NCBI GenBank assembly: GCA_942492855.1
Contig: OW818647.1
Location: forward strand, 4,836,001 to 4,900,000
DNA: 64,000 bases
Direction of reading: 5' to 3'
From: G963677485 sp942492855
Lineage (GTDB): Bacteria; Armatimonadota; HRBIN16
In this document: piece by piece, positions 26,913 through 33,700 of the stretch
Numbering within the stretch: position 1 is the first letter of the stretch
How the letters are laid out: each line of letters starts with the position of its first letter
Notes under the pieces: generated by a model
What the model was told of the DNA's origin: nothing
What the model saw: only the letters and a program-made list of their open reading frames with translations
Database searches by the model: none
Position numbers and translations under genes: made by a program

Positions 26913-27518
26913 CTATTCGGCCCGGCGCCTTCGTGATGGACGCCTAAGGATGTACCGCTTGCCATCTATCCCCGCAGCGTAGAGGGCCTTTTCCCAGCTC
27001 TCAAACCGTCGACGGGCAGCGGTCACCAACGGCATGTCTAGCAGCTCAATCGCGCGGGCATTGAGAGGATGTCCATCTGCGTGGAGCCGCTTCAAACGGC
27101 CGATTATAAGCTCGTCGGACCACTCCGTGTATCGACGGACGGAATCATAATCAATTCCTGCAGCCTCTACTGCCTCGCGCCAACTGCCGAAGTGTTTAGG
27201 CTTAGTCGAGGCCGCGGCTAGTTGAGGGTCAACATTCACGCTGATATTACCCCAGCTCAGGTCTGCACCCTGACTATTAAGTTCCTGGATCCGGGCAATG
27301 ATCCGCTCCCGTGACCAGTCACGGTATTTACGAACTCCACCATATGGAATGCGAGCAGCTTCAACTGCGGCACGCCAACTACCAAACCGACGCATCGCAG
27401 CTCTCAAAAGCGCCAAGTGCGTCTTGGTCACACCTGAGTATGATAGATCAACACCCTCGTTATGGAGTTGGATCAAAGTGGTGATAATGCTGTCTTCCGA
27501 CCATTTTGCGTTTCGCAT
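26913..27518 (-). CDS. Protein made of three homing-endonuclease-associated repeats
   Basis: 201 residues from the ATG at 27518, with GGAGG 8-9 bases upstream; an ATG 81 bases further up has no ribosome site. The whole protein is three copies of a unit of about 60 residues (about 5-63, 66-130, 131-187). Each unit opens with W-S-x-[ED]-x-I-I and closes with FGSWRAAVEAARIPYG, FGSWREAVEAAGIDYD or FESWEKALYAAGIDGK. This matches the homing-endonuclease-associated (HNH-linked) repeat, a helix-turn-helix-like DNA-binding unit usually joined to an HNH nuclease. No nuclease motif is present. The C-terminus is strongly basic (RRPSRRRRAE). It is probably a DNA-binding protein, either domesticated or regulatory. 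Two palindromes lie upstream. Confidence 0.75.
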   Translation of the reverse strand: MRNAKWSEDSIITTLIQLHNEGVDLSYSGVTKTHLALLRAAMRRFGSWRAAVEAARIPYGGVRKYRDWSRERIIARIQELNSQGADLSWGNISVNVDPQLAAASTKPKHFGSWREAVEAAGIDYDSVRRYTEWSDELIIGRLKRLHADGHPLNARAIELLDMPLVTAARRRFESWEKALYAAGIDGKRYILRRPSRRRRAE

Positions 27519-27590
27519 GAGATAGCCTCCTAATATGACAACTGAACTGATGAATATTGAATCAGCCGACGCATCGGTGTATAAATAGAT

Positions 27591-27603
27591 CACGATCATC
27601 GTG
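27591..27603. promoter_or_regulatory. Palindrome CACGATCATCGTG upstream of the HEAR-repeat gene
   Basis: A 13-base perfect palindrome (6-bp arms, one central base) about 75 bases upstream of the ATG, next to an AT-rich TATTTATA stretch that could be a -10 region. It is a candidate operator; no regulator is identified. Confidence 0.3.
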
Positions 27604-27652
27604 TAGCGTTTGCTGATGCTGGTAGATAGTGGTCATTTCTCCGTTCAAATCA

Positions 27653-27668
27653 TGTGTTCTCGAACACA
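27653..27668. promoter_or_regulatory. 16-base perfect palindrome TGTGTTCTCGAACACA
   Basis: 7-bp arms around a TC centre, about 135 bases upstream of the HEAR-repeat gene. It contains GTTC-TC-GAAC. This is not the canonical LexA arrangement (GAAC-N4-GTTC), so SOS control is not claimed. Confidence 0.3.
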
Positions 27669-27884
27669 GAACAGTTGGATTTCAATACTATAACTCCCAT
27701 AATGTACTGTTTTCGAGTAAGGTCTGCCTGTCTTATATACAGATATACATCCTTATAGATACACGGATTGCCACTATCGCAAATATCAATGTAGCGCAAT
27801 TGTTACTATAATTCAAGCTTCACTCGCAAACAGGATAAAATTTTCATCCCATTCAATGGTAATTTCGTGCAAACAATCTACAGT

Positions 27885-29417
27885 TTAGTACCATATTTTA
27901 CGATCTAAGCTGCGATACTGCACAGCTTCCGCTATATGCGCTACGGTAATATCGTCTGAATTGCCCAAATCCGCAATGGTTCGCCCCAGCCGAATGATGC
28001 GGTCGAAGGCCCGGCCGCTAATCCCCATATTGTTAGCTATATGGCGCAGCATCGCCTTCACATCATCGTTCAATACACAGAACTCCTTGGTCTGTTTGGA
28101 ACTCATGTGCGCATTGCAGGTCACACCAGACGCGCTCATCCGCTGCACCTGCTTATCACGCGCCGACAACACACGGTTGCGGATGGTAGAGGATGATTCG
28201 CCCTGTTTCCCACCTAAGAGGTCATCCTGAGTCAACCGTGGCACCTCCACATGAATATCAATCCGGTCAAGTAAGGGCCCTGATATCCGTTGTTGATACC
28301 GCCTGATCGCATATTCGCCACAATTGCACGCACGTGTCGTGTCACCAAAATACCCGCACGGGCATGGGTTCATGGCCGCCATCAGCATGAAACGGGCCGG
28401 AAACTCCAGACTGGCCTGCACGCGCGCGATACTCACGATGCCGTCCTCCAATGGCTGCCTCAGCACCTCCAGCACGTCACGCTTGAACTCCGGCAGCTCG
28501 TCCAGGAACAAAACCCCGTTGTGGGCCAGGCTGACCTCCCCCGGCCGAGGGATGGTACCGCCACCCACCAGCGCAGCATTGGAGCTGGTATGATGCGGTG
28601 ACCGGAACGGTCTGCGTGACACCAAGCCACTATGCGACTGAAGCAGCCCCGCCACGCTGTATATCTTCGTGGTGTCGATCGCCTCTTGCACTGTCATCCT
28701 TGGCAGGATGCCGGGGAAGCGTCGCGCCAGCATGGTCTTACCGCTCCCGGGAGGGCCTATCATCAGCACGTTATGCCCACCCGCAGCCGCCACCTCAAGG
28801 GCCCGCTTGACCTGCATCTGTCCCTTGACATCGGCAAAATCGAGTTCCTCGTGGCTCTCCATCTGCAGAACCTCTTCGGGATCGAGCTGCATCGGCTCAA
28901 TGTTGTTCCCGCCATTGAGGAATTCGACCACATGCTCAATACGCTCCACAGGGATAATCTGGATGTTTCCCACCACCGCGGCTTCCTGAGCGTTGGCTTG
29001 CGGCACAATCAGCCGCTTCATCCCCTTCTCACGGGCGTGAATGGCCACTGGCAGCACCCCGCTGACACTACGCAGACTACCATCCAGACTGAGCTCACCC
29101 ATGATGATGCTCTCCGCAAGCATATCCACGCGCAACTGCCCTGAGGAGGCTAGAACGCCAAGAGCGATGGGGAGGTCAAAAGCAGGGCCCTCCTTACGAA
29201 GGTCGGCCGGGGCGAGGTTGACGATGACACGCCGAGGGGGCATGTGGAGCTGACTGTTGCGGATGGCCTGCATCACGCGGGTACATGATTCCTGCACAGC
29301 ACGGTCGGGTAATCCCACGATCAACCAGTCGATCACCCCTGCGCCCAGGTTAACTTCCACCTCAATGGTATATGGCACCATGCCATGAACTGTGCCGGAC
29401 AACACTTTCACCAGCAT
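27885..29417 (-). CDS. comM: ComM/YifB family Mg-chelatase-like AAA+ ATPase
   Basis: 510 residues, the usual family length. The N-terminal domain has the ComM-type opening (VGLPDRAVQESCTRVMQAIR and VNLAPADLRKEGPAFDLPIA). The AAA+ domain shows Walker A GPPGSGKT (about 221-228), FRSPHHTSSNAALVGGG, Walker B GVLFLDELPEF, and MAAMNPCPCGYFGD. The C-terminal Mg-chelatase-like domain holds the SSKQTKEFC and SGRAFDRIIRLGRTIADL region. Known members are hexameric helicases that promote branch migration during natural transformation, so the cell may be competent. I placed the start at ATG 29417, 9 bases after GGAGG; a GTG 9 bases further up is too close to that site. It follows the SRAP gene on the same strand at 125 bases. 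Confidence 0.93.
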   Translation of the reverse strand: MLVKVLSGTVHGMVPYTIEVEVNLGAGVIDWLIVGLPDRAVQESCTRVMQAIRNSQLHMPPRRVIVNLAPADLRKEGPAFDLPIALGVLASSGQLRVDMLAESIIMGELSLDGSLRSVSGVLPVAIHAREKGMKRLIVPQANAQEAAVVGNIQIIPVERIEHVVEFLNGGNNIEPMQLDPEEVLQMESHEELDFADVKGQMQVKRALEVAAAGGHNVLMIGPPGSGKTMLARRFPGILPRMTVQEAIDTTKIYSVAGLLQSHSGLVSRRPFRSPHHTSSNAALVGGGTIPRPGEVSLAHNGVLFLDELPEFKRDVLEVLRQPLEDGIVSIARVQASLEFPARFMLMAAMNPCPCGYFGDTTRACNCGEYAIRRYQQRISGPLLDRIDIHVEVPRLTQDDLLGGKQGESSSTIRNRVLSARDKQVQRMSASGVTCNAHMSSKQTKEFCVLNDDVKAMLRHIANNMGISGRAFDRIIRLGRTIADLGNSDDITVAHIAEAVQYRSLDRKIWY

Positions 29418-29542
29418 TGATAGCACCCTCCGATTTTGTGTGGTAATGACTAGAAAACTAACACCATGGCTTAATCATACCCACTTGGACCAGAAAATAT
29501 AAGCGTTTTTTGATAATTTTGACGAATTCGAGGAAATAAAAC

Positions 29543-30220
29543 CTAAAACAAGCTGCCCTGTATGGGTCCGGGAGCCAGAAGATCCGAGCCTTCATACTTC
29601 ACACTGTTCACCAGCGGGTTCGCGGCTTGCTTGCGCAGAAGCTCAGAGGGCACAGGGGCCAGCAAATCGCTCACAAACCTTGGCAGTTGAAGTTCAGGGT
29701 CAAGCCAGCGTTCGAAGTGCTCAGGACTGATGATGACTGGCATCCGGTCATGTATAGGAGCCATCAGATCATTGGCCTGTGTGGTGATCACGGCACAGGT
29801 CTCCAGGATACTTCCGTCGTCGCTGTGCCAGGTAGCGGTGATCCCTCCGAGGGATATGGGGGAACCATCAGCCATTGTGAAATGGTATGGCTGTTTTCCC
29901 TGCCATTCGTAGAAGCCGCTTGCGGGGATCAAACAGCGATGGTGTCGAAAGCTGCTTCGAAAACTGGCCTTCTCCGATATGGTTTCGGCCCTTGCGTTGA
30001 TCGACGCATATTTGAAATCGGCTTGTTTGGCGAACGCAGGGATCAGCCCCCATACGGTATACAAGAATTCACGCACATGCCGATCTCGGTTAGCCCTTAC
30101 CACCCCAACAGGCTGAACTGGGGCGATATTGTAACGGGGCATGATGGTCGGAAGCTCCGTCAATTCGTAGAGGCTCTTCAACACCTCATCATTCACATAC
30201 ATCGTAAACCTGCCACACAT
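29543..30220 (-). CDS. SRAP-domain protein (YedK/HMCES family), abasic-site DNA crosslinker
   Basis: 225 residues, full length for the family. All hallmarks are visible: Cys2 directly after Met1 (MCGRFT), Asn75 in SINARAET, Glu105 in PASGFYEW and His157 in APIHDRMP. Known members form a stable thiazolidine link between Cys2 and abasic sites in single-stranded DNA, shielding them during replication. It is the last gene of the hemB - radical SAM - SRAP unit. Only 3 bases separate it from the upstream stop, and its ribosome site (GGAG) lies inside the end of the radical SAM gene. Co-expression with haem-pathway genes is unexpected for this DNA-protection enzyme. Confidence 0.95.
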   Translation of the reverse strand: MCGRFTMYVNDEVLKSLYELTELPTIMPRYNIAPVQPVGVVRANRDRHVREFLYTVWGLIPAFAKQADFKYASINARAETISEKASFRSSFRHHRCLIPASGFYEWQGKQPYHFTMADGSPISLGGITATWHSDDGSILETCAVITTQANDLMAPIHDRMPVIISPEHFERWLDPELQLPRFVSDLLAPVPSELLRKQAANPLVNSVKYEGSDLLAPGPIQGSLF

Positions 30221-30223
30221 AGC

Positions 30224-31285
30224 CTACTCCGGCTTATAGGGACATAGCGGATCACTCTCTAAAACATCGCCTGTGTATGCCAATGCCCGGGCACGGCTGC
30301 CGCCACATTGGTGCTTGTAATTACATCGACCGCACTTGCCTTTCAGGTTGTTCATGTCGCGAAGTCTCTGGAAAAGATCGGCCTCGCGATAGATATCCAC
30401 AGGGCTCTTGTCACGCACATTCCCGGCCACCACAGGCACGAACCCACTGGGGAACACCTCACCCAGATGCGAAATAAACATCACACCGCAGCCATCACGG
30501 ATGCCCATCCCGCGGTTGATCGACCCCTTCACAGCGGCCGATTCATTCTGTAGGTCACTCTGCAGAGCCACTCTGCGATAGAACGGTGCCTCAGTGGTCT
30601 TTATGACCATCGAGCCTTCCTTAGCCCAGCCATAAAGAGTGTGCATGAGCCGTTCCGCCTGTTCGGGTGTGATTTCCTCCAAGCCCTTGCCGCGCCCCAC
30701 TTGAATCAAAAAGAACAGGCTCCACCGCGCGGCACCAAACTGCTTCATGAGCTCATAGATCATGGGCAGGTCATCGATGGTCTGCTGACATACCAGGGTG
30801 TTCATCTGCATGGGAAGTCCCTGCTCACGGCACCACTCGCACGCCTGTACGGTCTGCGCAAAGCTGCCGGGAACCTGCCGGATGCCATCATGCCGCTCCG
30901 GAGTGCTGCCGTCAATGCTCATACTGACCATCCAGATGCCGTGCTTCCTAAACTGCGACACCACCTCAGGGTTGATGGCGTAGGTTCCGCTGGGCGTGAT
31001 TGCGGTGCTGATGCCCTGCTCCACCAAAGCATCTATGAACACCCACAAGTCAGGCCGTTTCAACGGATCGCCGCCCGTGATGACCACGTGCGGTAAGGGG
31101 TCGCCGAACTGCCCGATCTGTTGAATAAGCCTCAGCCCCTCTTCCGTGCTTAACTCATCTGGATGCCGTAACTGCTGCGCCTCCGCACGGCAATGTCGAC
31201 AGGAGAGTTCGCAAGCGCGTGTCAATTCCCAGTACAACATCATGGGCCGTTCGGTGGGGTCAAAAGCTCCGTGTGGGGGTCTCAT
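30224..31285 (-). CDS. Radical SAM/SPASM protein, TIGR04053-like, haem-associated
   Basis: 353 residues. The radical-SAM [4Fe-4S] motif is CELSCRHC (Cys25, Cys29, Cys32), followed by a GGDPLKRPD segment and, at the C-terminus, a SPASM-like cysteine region (CGRCNYKHQCGG, SRARALAYTGD, LCPY). That ending matches the group that includes the TIGR04053 proteins and the AhbC/AhbD/NirJ haem-modifying enzymes. The ATG overlaps the hemB stop (ATGA), so translation is coupled. Together these suggest a step in tetrapyrrole side-chain chemistry, such as an alternative route to haem. Peptide modification is less likely because no precursor peptide is nearby. The exact reaction is inferred. Confidence 0.8.
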   Translation of the reverse strand: MRPPHGAFDPTERPMMLYWELTRACELSCRHCRAEAQQLRHPDELSTEEGLRLIQQIGQFGDPLPHVVITGGDPLKRPDLWVFIDALVEQGISTAITPSGTYAINPEVVSQFRKHGIWMVSMSIDGSTPERHDGIRQVPGSFAQTVQACEWCREQGLPMQMNTLVCQQTIDDLPMIYELMKQFGAARWSLFFLIQVGRGKGLEEITPEQAERLMHTLYGWAKEGSMVIKTTEAPFYRRVALQSDLQNESAAVKGSINRGMGIRDGCGVMFISHLGEVFPSGFVPVVAGNVRDKSPVDIYREADLFQRLRDMNNLKGKCGRCNYKHQCGGSRARALAYTGDVLESDPLCPYKPE

Positions 31286-32280
31286 TCTTCATCACCTTTC
31301 ATCCATCGGGCAACATCCAACGCATGGTAGGTAATGATGACATCCGCGCCAGCTCGCTTGAAGGCGATCATGGTCTCCAACACCACCTTCCGTTCATCGA
31401 TCCAGCCGTTCTGAGCCGCAGCCTTCACCATGGCATATTCGCCGCTGACGTTATAGACAACCACAGGGCGTTGCGTGACACGACGCGCCATGGCGACCAG
31501 ATCGAGATACGCCAGTCCTGGCTTCACCATCAACCAGTCAGCCCCTTCAGCCTCGTCCTCGCGAAGTTCCAGCTCCGCTTCCCTGGCGTTGGGTGGGTCC
31601 ATCTGGTAGCTGCGCCGGTCGCCGAGGGCCGGAGCGGAATGCGCTGCTTCACGGAAAGGGCCATAGAAGGCACTGGCAAACTTCGCGGCATATGCCATCA
31701 CACTCACGTTTTCGAATCCGTGGCTGTCAAGACAGTGGCGTATCGCTGCTACCTGACCATCCATCATGGCACTGGGAGCCACCACATCAGCTCCTGCCTG
31801 CGCATGGCAGAGCGCCATCTCCGCGAGCAGCACGATGGATGCGTCGTTGTCCACCTGGTCACCTTCAAGCACACCACAATGACCATGGTCGGTATAGGCA
31901 CAGACACACACATCCGTGATGATGACCAAATCTGGATGCCACTGTTGAATCGACCGAATGGCGAGGGGTACCGGGCCTTTCGCATCCATGCAACCTTTAC
32001 CATTGGGTGTCTTGTGGATAGGTATTCCGAACAACAATACAGCAGGAATACCCGCCTTGGTAATTTGAGACAGCAGCTCTGGCAAGCGGTCCACACTCCA
32101 TCGGTATTGGCCAGGCATCGAGTCGATGGGTTGTTTCTGGTCAACCCCTTCCACTACGAATATCGGGTATACCAGATCATCTATCGAGACATGGGTCTCA
32201 CGCACCATCCGCCGCAGATTTTCGTTACGACGGAGCCGTCTTAGCCGGCCGTTACGAGGAACACTACTATCTAAATCCAA
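31282..32280 (-). CDS. hemB: Delta-aminolevulinic acid dehydratase (porphobilinogen synthase)
   Basis: 332 residues. It condenses two 5-aminolevulinate molecules to porphobilinogen in the cytoplasm. The two Schiff-base lysines are Lys200 (AYAAKFASAFYGPFREA) and Lys253 (MVKPGLAYLD). The active-site metal loop DVCVCAYTDHGHC keeps three cysteines (125, 127, 135), which marks the zinc-dependent class. DVVAPSAMMDGQVAAIR is also diagnostic. The start is a TTG at 32280; no in-frame ATG upstream fits, and GGTGG lies 9 bases before it. The next start overlaps its stop by 4 bases. Confidence 0.96.
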   Translation of the reverse strand: MDLDSSVPRNGRLRRLRRNENLRRMVRETHVSIDDLVYPIFVVEGVDQKQPIDSMPGQYRWSVDRLPELLSQITKAGIPAVLLFGIPIHKTPNGKGCMDAKGPVPLAIRSIQQWHPDLVIITDVCVCAYTDHGHCGVLEGDQVDNDASIVLLAEMALCHAQAGADVVAPSAMMDGQVAAIRHCLDSHGFENVSVMAYAAKFASAFYGPFREAAHSAPALGDRRSYQMDPPNAREAELELREDEAEGADWLMVKPGLAYLDLVAMARRVTQRPVVVYNVSGEYAMVKAAAQNGWIDERKVVLETMIAFKRAGADVIITYHALDVARWMKGDEE

Positions 32281-32358
32281 AGGAAGATACCACCATTCTT
32301 ACCAGGTTCGGTCACTTATAGATTACCTTAAAACACCTCTTGTTCAGGTCCATAGTAA

Positions 32359-33402
32359 TCAATCCGTGATGTTATCCTTCACTATGTGGCCCGATCTCTT
32401 GTCGTATACGATCGGTTTTTCCGTGTTGTCCCTGAGGATATTGTCTTTGACAATCCAGTGAGAGCATGCGGCTCCTATCACCAGACCAGACTTATGTTTG
32501 TATTTCACGCTGTTCCAACTGAACAACTGGTTCTGGCAGAATGTGGTGGAAGAGGCGTTTGCTGCGACTACAGCAGAGAACCCCCCGGACTTACTTTGTG
32601 AGTTCGTGTGAAAGGTGTTGCCGATGATGATGTTGTAGATGGAAGAGTCGCCCTTCGCATCACCCACGAGCAACCCGGCTTGCTGGCTCTCCTCGAACCG
32701 ATTGTTTTCGATTCGGTTGTAGTGCGAACCAGGGCCCAGGCGCATGGCGACTTCGTTACCCCAGTGATAGTTCAACGAATAGCTGCCAGCCGATGAGTGA
32801 TCCAGCACGCAGCCTGATCTGGGATTACCCGAATGTGTGCCAAATTGATTCCCTGTGATGTAGTAGTCGTTGTTGTTGACACTGCGGAGCTGGTCGCCCA
32901 TGTTCGATATGAAGTGGCAGTTGCGCACGGTGTTCGAGGACTGCGGGCTGTCAGCACTGCCAATAAAATACGCCCCGCTCTCGGGGAAGCCGCCGATTCG
33001 GCATGACTCCACTGTGCAGGAGCTTGACCCCCGCTTACCGGTAAACACCAGACCGCTGCCCTTCTTAGCGGTGCCATCACCGCTGATCATCAAGTCACGC
33101 ACAACGCAAAAGCCACAGTCGGTGAATACCAGTGCGTCGCCGTCTCCGACCTTCTGAATGACCGTGTTCCATCCACCGCCGCGCAGGTTCAAGTGGTTGA
33201 CGCCAGTGAAGCTGATGGTCTTTTCGATTGTATACACACCGGGTTCAAGCTCGATGGTGGCGCCGGAATCGCCGACTTTGGACACCGCCGTCAGCAGTTC
33301 GGCGGTGTCCTTCACCCTGTATAACGCAAGGGGTGCGGCAAGCACAGAAGCAGCTAGAGCCAACAGTCCAGCCACTATAAACAATGTGTTTATGATAACC
33401 AT
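32359..33402 (-). CDS. Secreted right-handed beta-helix protein
   Basis: 347 residues from the ATG at 33402 (AAGGAG about 9 bases upstream). A signal peptide (MVIINTLFIVAGLLALAASVLA) is followed by a typical beta-helix opening (GDSGATIELEPGVYTIEKTI, LRGGGWNTVI) and repeated coils with Asn ladders (NTVRNCHFISN, NYYITGNQFG, NRIENNRFEE, NIIIGNTFH, WIVKDNILRDN). It is shorter than the similar protein at 3152-5035 and has no clear lyase triad, so polysaccharide lyase or binding are both possible. It lies downstream of the GH38 gene, separated by about 300 bases holding palindromic elements. Confidence 0.72.
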   Translation of the reverse strand: MVIINTLFIVAGLLALAASVLAAPLALYRVKDTAELLTAVSKVGDSGATIELEPGVYTIEKTISFTGVNHLNLRGGGWNTVIQKVGDGDALVFTDCGFCVVRDLMISGDGTAKKGSGLVFTGKRGSSSCTVESCRIGGFPESGAYFIGSADSPQSSNTVRNCHFISNMGDQLRSVNNNDYYITGNQFGTHSGNPRSGCVLDHSSAGSYSLNYHWGNEVAMRLGPGSHYNRIENNRFEESQQAGLLVGDAKGDSSIYNIIIGNTFHTNSQSKSGGFSAVVAANASSTTFCQNQLFSWNSVKYKHKSGLVIGAACSHWIVKDNILRDNTEKPIVYDKRSGHIVKDNITD

Positions 33403-33506
33403 ATTCCACTTCTCCTTGTTTTGTAACACGTGCCAGAGTTCACAAGTACGACACATCCGATGAGCTGGCTCTCCTGCCTCCCGTTGTCTTTCTTGTAAGT
33501 AACGGA

Positions 33507-33594
33507 TCGTAGGGGCGTGCCTTGTGGGCGCCCGAAACGTTGCTCTGTTGATGGTTTGCGTTCTTTAGGGCGCCCACAAGGGACGCCCCTACGA
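33507..33594. repeat. Long inverted repeat element (27-bp arms)
   Basis: Arms 33507-33533 and 33568-33594 match in 26 of 27 positions (beginning TCGTAGGGGCGT, ending GGGCGCCC) around a 34-base loop. It is non-coding, in the gap between the GH38 and beta-helix genes, and is similar in style to the element at 60870-61006. Confidence 0.75.
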
Positions 33595-33605
33595 ATATCA
33601 GTTGC

Positions 33606-33624
33606 GGGCGACCACCGGTCGCCC
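33606..33624. repeat. Short GC-rich palindrome
   Basis: GGGCGACC (33606-33613) pairs with GGTCGCCC (33617-33624) around a 3-base loop. It is adjacent to the larger inverted repeat and followed by a pyrimidine-rich tract (33638-33680) with CCTGCTCTCC occurring twice. Confidence 0.6.
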
Positions 33625-33700
33625 CTTGTACGGACAGTTCTCCTCCTGCTCTCCCGTCCTGTCCTGTCTCCTGCTCTCCTAACTCATGACTCCTTCCCAG

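Larger units (their letters stand above)
27519..27884. other. AT-rich 366-base upstream region of the HEAR-repeat gene
   Basis: No gene was found. The region holds two perfect palindromes (27591-27603 and 27653-27668) and AT-rich runs around 27700-27850. It separates the HEAR-repeat gene from the end of comM, which is on the same strand. Confidence 0.6.

Noticed and set aside
27653..27668. LexA/SOS box
   Set aside because: The half-sites are in GTTC-GAAC order with 2 bases between, unlike the known GAAC-N4-GTTC or GTTC-N7-GTTC layouts.
31219..32244. A 341-codon plus-strand open frame
   Set aside because: It lies antisense within hemB, which has complete catalytic motifs.
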